The translations under genes and the position numbers were made by a program. Under the pieces are notes generated by a model. The model was given only the letters and a program-made list of their open reading frames with translations. It ran no database searches and had not been told where the DNA came from. A DNA stretch of 64,000 bases from Chryseobacterium sp. (GTDB lineage: Bacteria; Bacteroidota; Bacteroidia; Flavobacteriales; Weeksellaceae): positions 1 to 64,000 of the forward strand of contig JAITMC010000018.1 of assembly GCA_031277615.1 (NCBI GenBank), written 5' to 3'. This document shows, piece by piece, positions 35,721-44,925 of the stretch (positions are counted from its first letter, which is position 1; the number at the start of each line of letters is the position of its first letter).

Positions 35721-35762
35721 CGTATTGTATGATTCATATATATCGTTATATTTCAATAAGTT

Positions 35763-35799
35763 CAAAAAAAAATTTGCAGTAAGGCTACTGCAAATTTTT
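35763..35799 (-). terminator. Terminator after the NtrC-like regulator gene
   Basis: A 14-base stem (35768-35781 with 35786-35799, core TTTGCAGTA/TACTGCAAA) and a 4-base loop lead into A residues at 35763-35772, a T run on the minus strand. It ends the regulator transcript before the MATE gene. Confidence 0.85.
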
Positions 35800-35824
35800 A
35801 TAATTTATTTAATGTTTAATTAAA

Positions 35825-37009
35825 TTATTTCCTTACAAAACTTGCAACATCCTCCTCGGAAACAGAGTTTCCACCAAGAATAATCAATCTTTCCACAACA
35901 TTTCTAAGTTCTCTGATATTTCCTGTCCATGAAAGAGCTTTTAGTGCTTCAACAGCTTTATCATCAAATTTCTTCACGGCAGTACCATGTTCATCGGCAA
36001 TCATACCCGAGAAATGCTCTACTAATAATTTGATATCTTCCTTTCTGTCATCCAGAGGCGGAACATAAATCTCAATCACAGAAAGCCTGTGGTAAAGGTC
36101 TTCCCTGAATTTTCCCTCTTCAATTTCCTTCTGCATATTTTTATTGGTAGCTGCAATTACCCTTACATCCACCTTAATTTCCTTGTCGCTTCCTACCGGA
36201 GAAACTTTGCTTTCCTGAAGGGCTCTCAATACTTTTGCCTGGGCAATAAGGCTCATATCACCAATCTCATCCAAAAAGATGGTACCTCCGTTAGCCTGTT
36301 CAAATTTTCCCTGCTTATCCTTAATTGCTCCTGTAAACGAACCTTTTACGTGTCCGAACAGTTCAGATTCAATCAGTTCAGACGGAATCGCAGCACAGTT
36401 CACCTCCACCATAGGACCCTTGGCACGGTCACTCTGATTGTGGATTGCATGAGCTACCAATTCTTTCCCGGCACCGTTAGGACCTGTGATCAGAACTCTT
36501 GCATCAGAAGCCGCTACCTTTTCAATCATATCCTGAATCTTCTGAAGCGCAGGAGAGTCACCAATCATCTGGTATTTTTTGTTGACCTTTCTTTTTAAGG
36601 TTTTATTTTCAGTCTGAAGGTTTTTATTTTCTTTTTTCAACGTTTCTTTAGCCAGAGCATTCTTTACGCTGGTGATCAGCCTGTTGATATCGATGGGCTT
36701 AGAAATGAAGTCATATGCACCTTCCTTCAGGCAGGAAACAGCAGAATCAATATCTGCGTGACCGGAGATCATGATAAATGTGGTTTCAGGCTTCAATACC
36801 ATACTTTGTTTTAAAAGTTCGGTTCCTGAAAGTTTAGGCATTTTGATATCAGAAATCACCAATGCGAAATCTTCTTTTTCGATCTGTTTATAGCCTTCAA
36901 GGCCGTCTTCGGCGATAATGAATTCATAATCAGTCAGTTCATCAGAAAGAATATTGTGTAATACCCCTGAGATGGCTTTTTCGTCTTCTACAATAAGGAT
37001 TTTTTGCAT
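35825..37009 (-). CDS. NtrC-type sigma-54 response regulator lacking the HTH domain
   Basis: A 394-residue protein. Residues 1-120 are a receiver domain with phospho-acceptor D54 in ALVISDIKMP. After a Lys-rich linker (about 125-145) comes the AAA+ sigma-54 activator domain. It has Walker A GPNGAGKE, the loop GSFTGA (a variant of the usual GAFTGA) and Walker B GGTIFLDEIGD. The sensor region ends SWTGNIRELRNVVERLIILG. The protein stops about 15 residues later, so the C-terminal Fis-type DNA-binding domain of classical NtrC proteins is missing. It may activate sigma-54 from solution or be recruited by another protein. A histidine kinase partner is not adjacent. Confidence 0.9.
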   Translation of the reverse strand: MQKILIVEDEKAISGVLHNILSDELTDYEFIIAEDGLEGYKQIEKEDFALVISDIKMPKLSGTELLKQSMVLKPETTFIMISGHADIDSAVSCLKEGAYDFISKPIDINRLITSVKNALAKETLKKENKNLQTENKTLKRKVNKKYQMIGDSPALQKIQDMIEKVAASDARVLITGPNGAGKELVAHAIHNQSDRAKGPMVEVNCAAIPSELIESELFGHVKGSFTGAIKDKQGKFEQANGGTIFLDEIGDMSLIAQAKVLRALQESKVSPVGSDKEIKVDVRVIAATNKNMQKEIEEGKFREDLYHRLSVIEIYVPPLDDRKEDIKLLVEHFSGMIADEHGTAVKKFDDKAVEALKALSWTGNIRELRNVVERLIILGGNSVSEEDVASFVRK

Positions 37010-37014
37010 AGTTG

Positions 37015-37048
37015 CAAATTTAGATTTTTTGATTCAATTATTAGCAAA
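37015..37048 (-). promoter_or_regulatory. Promoter for the NtrC-like regulator
   Basis: Minus-strand TAAATTTG (complement of 37015-37022) matches the -7 box, and TTTG (complement of 37045-37048) the -33 box, with a 22-base spacer. The ATG at 37009 is so close that the mRNA would be nearly leaderless. Confidence 0.45.
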
Positions 37049-37065
37049 AACCATACCTAAAAATT

Positions 37066-37725
37066 CTATTTTGAATAATCTCTTCTGCCGAAAATTGCAG
37101 ATCCTACCCGTACAGAATTAGCCCCGCATTCAATGGCCACCGGAAAATCATCACTCATTCCCATTGATAAGGTTTCTAAGGTTTTTGATTGATTGAATTC
37201 GTCAAAAAGTGATTTTAAGGTTAAAAATTCTCTTCTTATCTGTTGTTCATCATCCGTAAAAGTAGCCATTCCCATCAGGCCGGTCAGTTCTATATTTTCA
37301 AAATCGCCGTTCAGGTATTTTTCAAACAGGGCTCTGGCCTCCGGAATGTCAAGTCCGAACTTAGTTTCCTCTTCAGCAATTTTTACCTGAAGAAGTACCT
37401 TGATTTTCCTCTGATGTTTTCCGGATTCCTTATTGATCTCGGAAAGCAGTTTCTCAGAATCCACACTTTGAATCGTGTCAATAAAAGGAGCGATATACTT
37501 CACCTTGTTGGTTTGCAGATGCCCGATCAGGTGCCATTGGATATCTTCAGGAAGGAGAGGGGCCTTTTCCATCAGTTCCTGTACCTTGTTTTCTCCAAAG
37601 ACTCTCTGCCCAAGGTCATAAACCTCCTGAATCGCAGAAGCCGGATGCGTTTTTGAAACGGCAACCAGCTGTACTCCCTTTGGAAGCTTTTGTAATATTG
37701 CGTTATAATTTCCTGTAATGTCCAT
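37066..37725 (-). CDS. YggS-family PLP homeostasis protein
   Basis: A 219-residue PLP-binding protein of the YggS/PLPBP family with the alanine-racemase barrel fold but no C-terminal racemase domain. The PLP Lys lies in QLVAVSKTHPAS (about residue 24). Further markers are FGENKVQEL, WHLIGHLQTNKVKYI and LSMGMSDDFPVAIECGANSVRVGSAIFG, which includes the phosphate-binding end. It balances free PLP and amino-acid pools. It is cytosolic and monocistronic; no hairpin is seen after it. Confidence 0.93.
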   Translation of the reverse strand: MDITGNYNAILQKLPKGVQLVAVSKTHPASAIQEVYDLGQRVFGENKVQELMEKAPLLPEDIQWHLIGHLQTNKVKYIAPFIDTIQSVDSEKLLSEINKESGKHQRKIKVLLQVKIAEEETKFGLDIPEARALFEKYLNGDFENIELTGLMGMATFTDDEQQIRREFLTLKSLFDEFNQSKTLETLSMGMSDDFPVAIECGANSVRVGSAIFGRRDYSK

Positions 37726-37831
37726 AAATGCAAATTTCAGAATAATAAAAACAAAAAACTAATGAATCTGTAAATAGTTGAAAGCAAAAAGCGCCCGGTC
37801 AGTGAATAACTCTGCTTGCGTCAGCCCAATT

Positions 37832-38698
37832 TTAGTTCAGGATTTCATTAATCTTAGGATACTGAGATATTTTTCTGAAAACAAACTTATTGCTCTTCTG
37901 CAGTTTTTCGATGAACAGATCAAGCTCATTGATGGAATCTGCGTCTCTGAGATATTGGTCATGCGTAAGGAACACAAGATGTCTTGATGTTTTTTCCAGG
38001 TCGTTGAGGAAGATGCTGTCTACCTTTTTAAGCATCGCTTCATGGCTTCCTTTCAGGGTCATATGGCGGGAAGGTCTCCACTCAAGATCCCATCCGATAA
38101 CCTTGTAGCCTGCTTTCTTTAAGCCGTTTGCTGCGTTGGCAGAGCTTTTAATATCGGTTACGTTAATATTGTTCAGTCTCCAGATATTTCTTCCCGGAGT
38201 TCTTGCAATTTTGTCGTAAAGCTTAAGGCTGTCTTTGGCAATATCAAAGTCACGGACTACAGCATCTGCATTTTTATAAAAATCAGTGTACTTGTTGTTA
38301 GCATGGGTAAAACTGTGGTTGGCAAGCTCAATGAGTGGATTGGTTTTTAGAAGTTCCATGTCATCTTTCTGCTTTTTGCTGCCATATGCATGTCTCCCGA
38401 CTAAAAATGCCGTAGCGCATACATTTCTTTTATTAAGGATCTTAATGAGGTTTTCTGTTCCCTGGTTGGGGCCGTCGTCAAAGGTTAGATAAATTACTCT
38501 TTTGTCCGGATCTACAGTTTCATCATCAGGTCCGGGGACCGTTTCTGCGGCGGGATGCTCCTGTGAAATGATCTTTTCAGTATCTTTCACGTCAGTTTTG
38601 TAATTACAGCTGTTCAGTAAAAATGAAGTTGCACTCACCAATGCAAACATCCCTAGAAAAGCCTTATTTTTTGACTTTTCCGCAAAAATTTTTCTCAT
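37832..38698 (-). CDS. Polysaccharide deacetylase lipoprotein
   Basis: A 288-residue exported protein with an N-terminal membrane segment and lipobox ending at C31 (FLLNSC), so probably a lipoprotein. The NodB homology domain has motif 1 TFDDGP (72-77) with D74 and D75, and motif 2 ELANHSFTHAN with its two metal His. The later segment KVIGWDLEWRP and the terminal LVFLTHDQYLRD fit motifs 4-5. The enzyme removes acetyl groups from an N-acetylglucosamine polymer, such as peptidoglycan or a surface glycan. The acceptor is unknown. Confidence 0.88.
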   Translation of the reverse strand: MRKIFAEKSKNKAFLGMFALVSATSFLLNSCNYKTDVKDTEKIISQEHPAAETVPGPDDETVDPDKRVIYLTFDDGPNQGTENLIKILNKRNVCATAFLVGRHAYGSKKQKDDMELLKTNPLIELANHSFTHANNKYTDFYKNADAVVRDFDIAKDSLKLYDKIARTPGRNIWRLNNINVTDIKSSANAANGLKKAGYKVIGWDLEWRPSRHMTLKGSHEAMLKKVDSIFLNDLEKTSRHLVFLTHDQYLRDADSINELDLFIEKLQKSNKFVFRKISQYPKINEILN

Positions 38699-39067
38699 AG
38701 AGATTATAGAGGTTTAAATTGTTAAAAAAGCGTTAAAATTAACGTGTAAATGTTAACAAAATATATGCCATTAGTATTTAAAAAAATCCTTTTTAATATT
38801 ATTTTAAGGTCTTTGTTTTTAGGGATTTTTTCATAAAAACAGTAAAATTCATTTTATGTTTTGTTTTTTTTAAATTTTAACATTTATAAATATGAAAAAC
38901 AGTTGCCTTTCTGATCTTTACTGTTCAACTATATATTTCCTCTTGGTTCGGTGATTTATTTTATTTTTAACAAAAACAGAATCATGACAGGGTGTCAGTT
39001 TGATTACAATATTTTTAAATCTGGAATAATAAGGGAATCTTCCTATATTCGGAGTTTATTTTACATC
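38699..39067. other. AT-rich divergent intergenic region
   Basis: About 370 very AT-rich bases between divergent genes. There are poly-T and poly-A tracts, but no gene, repeat or consensus -7 box that I can defend. An in-frame upstream ATG at 38951 belongs to the downstream frame but not to the protein. Confidence 0.4.
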
Positions 39068-39895
39068 ATGAAACTCAATCATATTTTTCCGTTGCTGCTG
39101 ATCGGGAAACTGTCGTTTGCTCAGAAAATATCCGGAACAATTGTCACTGAAAGACATACGCCTGTTACCGATGCCAGAATCGGTGTTGAGAATGAAGACA
39201 TCGGTGATATGACTGATGGGGAAGGGCGATATTCTCTTGATCTTAGCGGAATTGCAAAAGATAAAAATTTAAAAGTACTCGTCAATGGTTATGAACCTTT
39301 TCAGATGTCTCTTTCAGAATTTGAAGCTTTAAACAGTTATGAAATCATTCTTAAGGAAAAGCCTGTAGAAATTGACAAGATTGAAATTACCCCCAAAAAG
39401 TATATTCTTAAAAATTTCGGAACCCGCAATGCCAGAAGAGCCTATTGTGGTTATAATTCACAGGACACAACAAAGTTATTCAGAGAATATGCCATTAAAG
39501 TTAACAATACAAGAAAAGCTAAAATTAAGACCATTCATGTCAATCTGGCTTCTTTTACCTTGGAACAGCCTGTGACTTTGATTTTTGATGTTCAGAGGTC
39601 CGCAGACGGTTTTCCGGGAGAATCATTGGTGAATCAAACGCTTAAGCTTACCGTTACGAAAGATGAGATCAAAAACAATACGGTTTCTCTGGACGTTGGC
39701 GATCAGGGGATTTGGACGAATGAAGATTTCTTCGTATCGGTAAGAACAGCAGAAGATTTTAAAGGCAGGCTTTATATAGCCGGAAATATTTTTGCCTTTT
39801 CAAAGAGTACCTATTACCGGAATTACTTCGGTGAATGGAAAAAGTTTTCATCCGGTGAACCTTCCATTAATGCAGATGTGCTGATAGAGAGATAG
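39068..39895 (+). CDS. Exported protein with carboxypeptidase-like regulatory domain
   Basis: A 275-residue protein with a signal peptide (MKLNHIFPLLLIGKLSFAQ). Residues about 20-100 form a CarboxypepD_reg-like beta-sandwich (KISGTIVTERHTPVTDARIG, YSLDLSGIAKDKNLKVLVNG), a domain usual at the N-terminus of Bacteroidetes surface proteins. The rest is an unknown beta-rich region (VTLIFDVQRSADGFPGESLV). No TonB barrel or T9SS domain follows, so it is a short, possibly periplasmic protein. The ATG at 39068 places the signal peptide at the start; an in-frame ATG at 38951 is rejected. Confidence 0.7.
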   Translation: MKLNHIFPLLLIGKLSFAQKISGTIVTERHTPVTDARIGVENEDIGDMTDGEGRYSLDLSGIAKDKNLKVLVNGYEPFQMSLSEFEALNSYEIILKEKPVEIDKIEITPKKYILKNFGTRNARRAYCGYNSQDTTKLFREYAIKVNNTRKAKIKTIHVNLASFTLEQPVTLIFDVQRSADGFPGESLVNQTLKLTVTKDEIKNNTVSLDVGDQGIWTNEDFFVSVRTAEDFKGRLYIAGNIFAFSKSTYYRNYFGEWKKFSSGEPSINADVLIER

Positions 39896-40055
39896 GAAAT
39901 TGAGAGTATAGGGGTCGGAAATTGGAAGAAAGGATGTTGGAGATACGCTCGGTTATCATTAAATAATTACTGTTGATTAATCAATAGATTAAGACCAATG
40001 AAACAGACCAAAATTGCTGTGACCGACTTTCAAAACATCCATCACCCATCTTCTA
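39896..40055. repeat. Degenerate purine/pyrimidine-rich intergenic repeat
   Basis: GGAAATTGGAAGAAAGGATGTTGGAG (near 39918) and CATCCATCACCCATCTTCTATCACCC (near 40036) are degenerate purine- and pyrimidine-rich stretches of the same kind as near 23.6-23.98, 32.32 and 43.75 kb. It is 160 bases with no gene. Confidence 0.4.
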
Positions 40056-40790
40056 TCACCCGCCCTTTAAAACCTTCTTCAGATACAAAGCGTTATGGAT
40101 CGCAGCCGTTCCCCAGGTATTGTTGAAGAATATAAAGGCTTTCTTTTGAGCCTTAAGGATTTTTTCGGCTACATCATCAATATAATCCTGGCTGTATTCG
40201 GATTTATAGAGGACGGGTTGGCCATGAAGCCTGTAGTAAAGAATATCAGGATGGTTAATAATCATTTCTTCGGGAAGATTTCCCGGGAAACTTACGCCGG
40301 AAAAGATGATGTTATTTTCGTTTAAAATATTGAACAGATCTTCATGCCACCAGGAGTTATGCCGGAATTCAATCACGTTTACCCATCTGAAATCAAGATT
40401 GCTGAAGATGAGATCCAGATTCTCGGGAGTATGTTTAAAGGAAGGAGGAAACTGGTATAAAAATCCGGAAAGCTTTTCTTTCAGATGTTCAGCAATATGA
40501 TCACAGAATGCTGAAACCTCTTCTCTGCAATCCTTTAGCCGCTTCTCATGAGAAATGACTTTGGGAATTTTAATAAAGAACCTGAAATCGTCCGGGGTTT
40601 CATCATGCCATTTCAACAGGGTTTTGGCTGTTGGTTTTCTGTAAAACGTAGAATTGATCTCCACGCAGTTGAATGTTTGGGAATATAATGTAAGAAAGTC
40701 TTTACTTTGGGCATTGTCGGGGTATAACGATCCTTTCCAGTCGTTATTATAAAATCCTGAGCATCCAATGTAAAGACTTTCTTTTTTCAT
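40056..40790 (-). CDS. DUF72 family protein
   Basis: A 244-residue protein of the DUF72 family, which adopts a TIM-barrel-like fold. It begins LYIGCSGFYNNDWKGSLYP and includes YSQTFNCVEINSTFYRKPT, FRFFIKIPKVISHEKRL and VIEFRHNSWW, the typical landmarks. The function of the family is not established. The start codon lies 30 bases downstream of the copA stop on the same strand, so the two may be linked, but no shared role is known. Confidence 0.88.
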   Translation of the reverse strand: MKKESLYIGCSGFYNNDWKGSLYPDNAQSKDFLTLYSQTFNCVEINSTFYRKPTAKTLLKWHDETPDDFRFFIKIPKVISHEKRLKDCREEVSAFCDHIAEHLKEKLSGFLYQFPPSFKHTPENLDLIFSNLDFRWVNVIEFRHNSWWHEDLFNILNENNIIFSGVSFPGNLPEEMIINHPDILYYRLHGQPVLYKSEYSQDYIDDVAEKILKAQKKAFIFFNNTWGTAAIHNALYLKKVLKGG

Positions 40791-40819
40791 AGGCCGGATG
40801 AAATCTGAAGTGGTAAGGC

Positions 40820-43678
40820 TTATTCCTGTTTAAGATCCAGATTTACTGAATTTAATCTTAATGAATTCAGGATCACAGACAGGGAACTGAAGCTCATGGC
40901 CGCCGCCGCAATCATCGGTGATAACAGAATTCCAAAGAATGGATACAATAATCCTGCCGCAACGGGAACGCCCAGTACATTATAGATAAATGCAAAAAAC
41001 AGGTTTTCTTTAATGTTTCTGAGCAACTTTTCACTTAGAAGTTTGGCTTTGGCAACTCCTAAAATATCTCCTTTCAGCAAAGTGATCTCTGCGCTTTCAA
41101 TGGCGACATCGGTTCCGGTTCCCATAGCTATTCCTACATCGGACTGGGCCAGAGCCGGGGAATCGTTGATCCCGTCTCCGGTCATTGCTACGATTTTTCC
41201 CTGTTGCTGAAGTTTTTTTACCTCATTCAGCTTGTCTTCAGGAAGGCAGTTGGCTTTGAAGTGTCTGATGCCCAATTCATCTGCCACGGCTTTTGCCGTA
41301 TGTTCGTTGTCACCGGTCATCATGATCACGTCGATGCCTTCATCCATCAGATGTTTCACCGCTTTTTTAGAACTTTCTTTGATTTTATCGGTGAAGCTAA
41401 TGAATCCCAGCACGGTTTGATCCTGGGCGATATAGGAAATGGTATGGGCCTTTGACTGTACTTCTGTGGCTTTTTGCTTCAGGCTTTCTGAAACGGAAAG
41501 GCCATGGGCTGTGAGAAGCCCTTCATTTCCCAGGTAAACGGTCTTCCCGTTAATTTTTCCCTTTACTCCTTTTCCTGAAACATTTTCAAACTGATCCACT
41601 TTTTCAGCCTTAAGATGTTCTTCTTTTGCTCTTTTGATAACGGCATTGGAAAGCGGGTGCTCTGAGTTCTGGTTCAATGAAAAGGCCAGTTGGAGGATCT
41701 GGTTTTTATCGCTGTTTCCTGTGGTTTCAATATATTCTACAGACGGTTTTCCTTCGGTAAGTGTTCCTGTTTTATCGGTGATCAGAACATTAACTTTATT
41801 CATCTGTTCCAGGGCTTCGGCATTTTTAATAAGAATACCGTTTTTCGCTCCTTTCCCGATTCCTACCATCAGCGACATGGGTGTTGCCAGTCCTAAGGCA
41901 CATGGGCAGGCCACAATTAGAACCGCCACTGCATTTACGAATGCAAAAAGGGTTTTTTGTCCTTCCGGTCCGAAAAACTGCCATAAAACAAAAGTAAGGA
42001 CGGCAATAAGGATCACAACCGGAACAAAAACTTTGGAAACCTTATCCGTAAGCTTCTGAATCGGGGCTTTGCTCCTGCTGGCTTCATTTACCATTTTAAT
42101 GATCTGGGAAAGAAGGGTTTCATCACCTACTTTTTCGGCTTTCATAATGAAAACCTGATTGCCGTTGATGGTTCCTGAGGAAACTTTATCATTTGTGTTT
42201 TTTTCCACGGGAACGGGCTCTCCGGTGATCATGCTTTCATCCACAATAGAATTTCCTTCAATGATCTTCCCGTCTACAGGGATTTTTTCACCCGGCTTTA
42301 CTTTTAATAGGTCCCCGATTTTTACCTGGGAAAGCAGAACTTTCTTTTCCTCGCCGTTCACCATCAGGTTGGCTTCATCGGGTGAAAGGTTCATCAGTTC
42401 TTTAATGGCATTTCCTGTTTTCTTATGAGCGGCAGCTTCCATTAACTGTCCTAAAATAACCAGGGTTAAAATAACACAAACCGCTTCAAAATATAATGGG
42501 ATTTCATGATTGTGGCCACGGATTTCATGCGGAATAATATCCGGAAATGCAATGGCTGTTATGCTGAAGATAAAAGCCGCCGCTACACCTAATGCGATAA
42601 GGCTGAACATATTCAGGTTCCAGGTTTTAAAGGAAACCCAGCCTCTTTTCAGCAGGAACCACCCTGAATAGAACATCACGGGAAGTGTTAATATGAGTTC
42701 TATAACCCCCTGAATCTGGTGGGAAAAAGGGAAATTAATGAACATTCCGCCCATTGAAAGAATGAATACAGGAATGGTAAAGGCAAGAGAAATGAAGAAT
42801 TTCTTTTTAAGTATATTGTAGGTTTCATCTTCTTCATCGTCTCCGCTGTCAGGCATTCTTATAAGATCCATTCCGCAGATGGGGCAGTCTCCCGGCTCAT
42901 CGCGGATAATCTCAGGATGCATCGGGCAGGTGTATTTTGCTGTTTTTTTCTCCGGATATTTTACGAGGTCCATTCCACAAACGGGACAGCCGACGTTGGA
43001 ATCGTAGGTTTTATCCCCTTCACAGTACATTGGGCAATAATACCGGCCTGCCATTTCATCGGTGACTTTCGGGGTTTCATGATGATGGTGTCCGTGATGG
43101 TTATGGGAATGCGAATGACCTTGTGATGAAATATTTTTTACGAGTTCTTCAGTGATTTCTTCAAGATGCATATGGCAAACCGGGCATCCTGTATCTGAAT
43201 CATAGGTTTTATCCCCTTCGCAGAACATCGGACAGTAATATTTTCCGATATTATCCTTAAAGCTTTCCGGAAGATGCATTGCAGAATAAGTGGGCTTATG
43301 ATTGGGGTCTTTAGCGTGTTTTTCCTCAATGGGAACCAGGTACATATTGCAGACCGGGCATCTTTCCCCTTGCTTAAAGTAAACTTTTTCCCCTTCACAT
43401 TCCATCGGGCAGTAATACACTGAAGATGGAGAAACTCTGTCCTGTGGTTTTACAAATGCTTTTTCCGGTTGTTGAGGATCTTCCAGCCTGTATTTTCCGA
43501 TTTCCGATAGAGCCTGATTTAATGTTGAAAGTTCAATTTCGTGGTCGGAAGTGATAGTCGCTGTATTGTTTTCCAGATTAACATCGGCTTTAACGCCCTG
43601 AACGCTGTTCAGTTTTTCTGAAATTTTTTTCTGGCAGCCGGAACACGTCATTCCGAGTATATTATATTGTCTTTCCAT
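40820..43678 (-). CDS. copA: Copper-type P-type ATPase with one HMA and four Cys-rich modules
   Basis: A 952-residue inner-membrane P1B-type ATPase. Residues 1-70 are an HMA domain with C12-SG-C15. Four small heavy-metal-binding modules follow: 88-115, 147-173, 213-240 and 249-274. Each has YxCPM and CPxCxMxL. Residues 187-200 are a His-rich linker ([14 protein letters not shown]). The membrane core has the CPC metal site C591-P-C593 and the phosphorylation motif D635-KTGT, then GDGINDSP near the end. It probably pumps Cu(I) out of the cytosol. The N-terminal metal-module set is larger than in E. coli CopA. It lies in the same direction as, and downstream of, an HMA-AraC regulator gene. Confidence 0.95.
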   Translation of the reverse strand: MERQYNILGMTCSGCQKKISEKLNSVQGVKADVNLENNTATITSDHEIELSTLNQALSEIGKYRLEDPQQPEKAFVKPQDRVSPSSVYYCPMECEGEKVYFKQGERCPVCNMYLVPIEEKHAKDPNHKPTYSAMHLPESFKDNIGKYYCPMFCEGDKTYDSDTGCPVCHMHLEEITEELVKNISSQGHSHSHNHHGHHHHETPKVTDEMAGRYYCPMYCEGDKTYDSNVGCPVCGMDLVKYPEKKTAKYTCPMHPEIIRDEPGDCPICGMDLIRMPDSGDDEEDETYNILKKKFFISLAFTIPVFILSMGGMFINFPFSHQIQGVIELILTLPVMFYSGWFLLKRGWVSFKTWNLNMFSLIALGVAAAFIFSITAIAFPDIIPHEIRGHNHEIPLYFEAVCVILTLVILGQLMEAAAHKKTGNAIKELMNLSPDEANLMVNGEEKKVLLSQVKIGDLLKVKPGEKIPVDGKIIEGNSIVDESMITGEPVPVEKNTNDKVSSGTINGNQVFIMKAEKVGDETLLSQIIKMVNEASRSKAPIQKLTDKVSKVFVPVVILIAVLTFVLWQFFGPEGQKTLFAFVNAVAVLIVACPCALGLATPMSLMVGIGKGAKNGILIKNAEALEQMNKVNVLITDKTGTLTEGKPSVEYIETTGNSDKNQILQLAFSLNQNSEHPLSNAVIKRAKEEHLKAEKVDQFENVSGKGVKGKINGKTVYLGNEGLLTAHGLSVSESLKQKATEVQSKAHTISYIAQDQTVLGFISFTDKIKESSKKAVKHLMDEGIDVIMMTGDNEHTAKAVADELGIRHFKANCLPEDKLNEVKKLQQQGKIVAMTGDGINDSPALAQSDVGIAMGTGTDVAIESAEITLLKGDILGVAKAKLLSEKLLRNIKENLFFAFIYNVLGVPVAAGLLYPFFGILLSPMIAAAAMSFSSLSVILNSLRLNSVNLDLKQE

Positions 43679-43749
43679 GATCCTTGAATTTTATAGTACA
43701 AATTTCTGCAAAGAGAAATTAAGACTGTTATAAATTTAAGGATAATAGT

Positions 43750-43950
43750 TATAGAATTTGGGAGTGAAGGTTGGGGAGTGGTAGGGTTTGAGTGTGGGAT
43801 TGTGGGGGAGTGATAGAGTATTAGAGTATTAGAGTATTAGAGTGGGGTGGGTAATTGTTGTCAATCTTAAAGTTCTTACCCGCAAACCCTCGAACTCTCC
43901 AATCCTCCAACTCTCAAACCCTCTGACACTCCAACTCAAAAACGCTCCAA
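43750..43950. repeat. Imperfect inverted purine/pyrimidine-rich element
   Basis: A purine-rich block (43757-43850) contains AGGGTTTGAGTGTGGGATTG and three copies of TAGAGTAT (43814-43837). The reverse complement of the pyrimidine-rich block (43880-43945) reads AGGGTTTGAGAGTTGGAGGA and so on. The two can pair as a long imperfect hairpin between the AraC stop and the copA start. Confidence 0.6.
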
Positions 43951-43955
43951 AATCA

Positions 43956-44516
43956 TTAAAAATGATCAAGCGGTTTTCTGTGATGATCTTTCAGTTTTTT
44001 GAATTCAGTAGGTGTGAAACCTGTCGTATTACGGAATTGTGCGGAAAGATGCTGTACGCTTTTATAGCCAAGTTTGCCTGCAATTTCAGTAAGGTTGAAT
44101 TCATTATACAGAAGGAGCTCTTTTGCCTTTTCTATTTTCTGAAGAATAAAAAACTGTTCCAAAGTTATATTTTCATTCTGTGAAAAGGTTTTGGAGAGTG
44201 CGCTGTAATCTTTATTGAGTTTTGAGCTCAGGTATTCGGAAAGGAGAAAGTTTTCATCAATATCCAGCCCGCTGATTTTAACGATGATTGTGTTTTTGAT
44301 CTTGTCAACCAGCTGATGGGCGGAATCTTTAATTCTTTCAAAGCCTGTTTCCAGAAGTTTCTCTTCTATATTGTGCATGGCTTCTGCGGAAACTTCTGTT
44401 TCGGTAACCACTTCTCCCAGAGTTGTGGAAGAGAGCTTTATTTCAGCATCGCTGAATATTTTTTCAACAGCGGCAATACACCTGTTGCACACCATGTTTT
44501 TTATAAAGATTTTCAT
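43956..44516 (-). CDS. HMA-domain AraC-family regulator
   Basis: A 186-residue regulator. Residues 1-65 resemble a heavy-metal-associated domain with C10-NR-C13 (KNMVCNRCIAAVEKIF), the same fold used by copA. Residues about 85-186 are the AraC-type DNA-binding domain (LTEIAGKLGYKSVQHLSAQF and TTGFTPTEFKKL). Binding of copper or another soft metal to the CxxC site may switch DNA binding. It overlaps the upstream thioesterase stop (ATGA) and lies upstream of copA, so it is a candidate copper-sensing activator. Metal sensing is inferred. Confidence 0.85.
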   Translation of the reverse strand: MKIFIKNMVCNRCIAAVEKIFSDAEIKLSSTTLGEVVTETEVSAEAMHNIEEKLLETGFERIKDSAHQLVDKIKNTIIVKISGLDIDENFLLSEYLSSKLNKDYSALSKTFSQNENITLEQFFILQKIEKAKELLLYNEFNLTEIAGKLGYKSVQHLSAQFRNTTGFTPTEFKKLKDHHRKPLDHF

Positions 44517-44905
44517 GGCCTGCTGAGTCTGTCTTTAACAAATTCTATCTGGGTTTTTCCGTGTGGGGCAGGGTTTCCATCGGCATCAAGGTTAACCATG
44601 ACGATTTTATCAACGGTAATAATGGTCTGATGGGTCATTTTGTTTCGGACATCACATTTTAAGGTAACGGAAGAATTTCCGAAATGAACGGCTTCAATGC
44701 CTATTTCAATAATGTCTCCCTGCTTGGCAGAACTCACGAAATTAATTTCTGAAATAAATTTAGTCACTACTTTGGTGTTTTCCAATTGGATGATCGCATA
44801 AAGGGCGGCCTCTTCGTCTATCCATTGAAGAAGTCTTCCTCCAAAAAGTGAATGATTAGGATTCAGGTCTTCGGGTTTTACCCATTTTCTGGTATGGTAG
44901 TTCAT
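44513..44905 (-). CDS. Hotdog-fold acyl-CoA thioesterase
   Basis: A 130-residue member of the acyl-CoA thioesterase hotdog family. It begins MNYHTRKWVKPEDLNPNHSL and includes FGGRLLQWIDEEAALYA, the helix with the active-site Asp, and TKFISEINFVSSAKQGDIIE, the strand that completes the dimer. It hydrolyses acyl-CoA chains in the cytosol; chain length is unknown. Its stop overlaps the AraC ATG, and a near-consensus promoter lies just upstream, so it heads the thioesterase-AraC-copA transcript. Confidence 0.85.
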   Translation of the reverse strand: MNYHTRKWVKPEDLNPNHSLFGGRLLQWIDEEAALYAIIQLENTKVVTKFISEINFVSSAKQGDIIEIGIEAVHFGNSSVTLKCDVRNKMTHQTIITVDKIVMVNLDADGNPAPHGKTQIEFVKDRLSRP

Positions 44906-44925
44906 ATTTTAAATAGTTTGCAGCA

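Noticed and set aside
38951-39067. Upstream extension of the exported protein from an ATG at 38951
   Set aside because: It would put 39 unrelated residues ahead of a good signal peptide at 39068.
43842-44183. A 113-codon plus-strand frame
   Set aside because: It lies opposite the AraC gene and repeat element, is low complexity (SNPLTLQL-type), and has no homology features.
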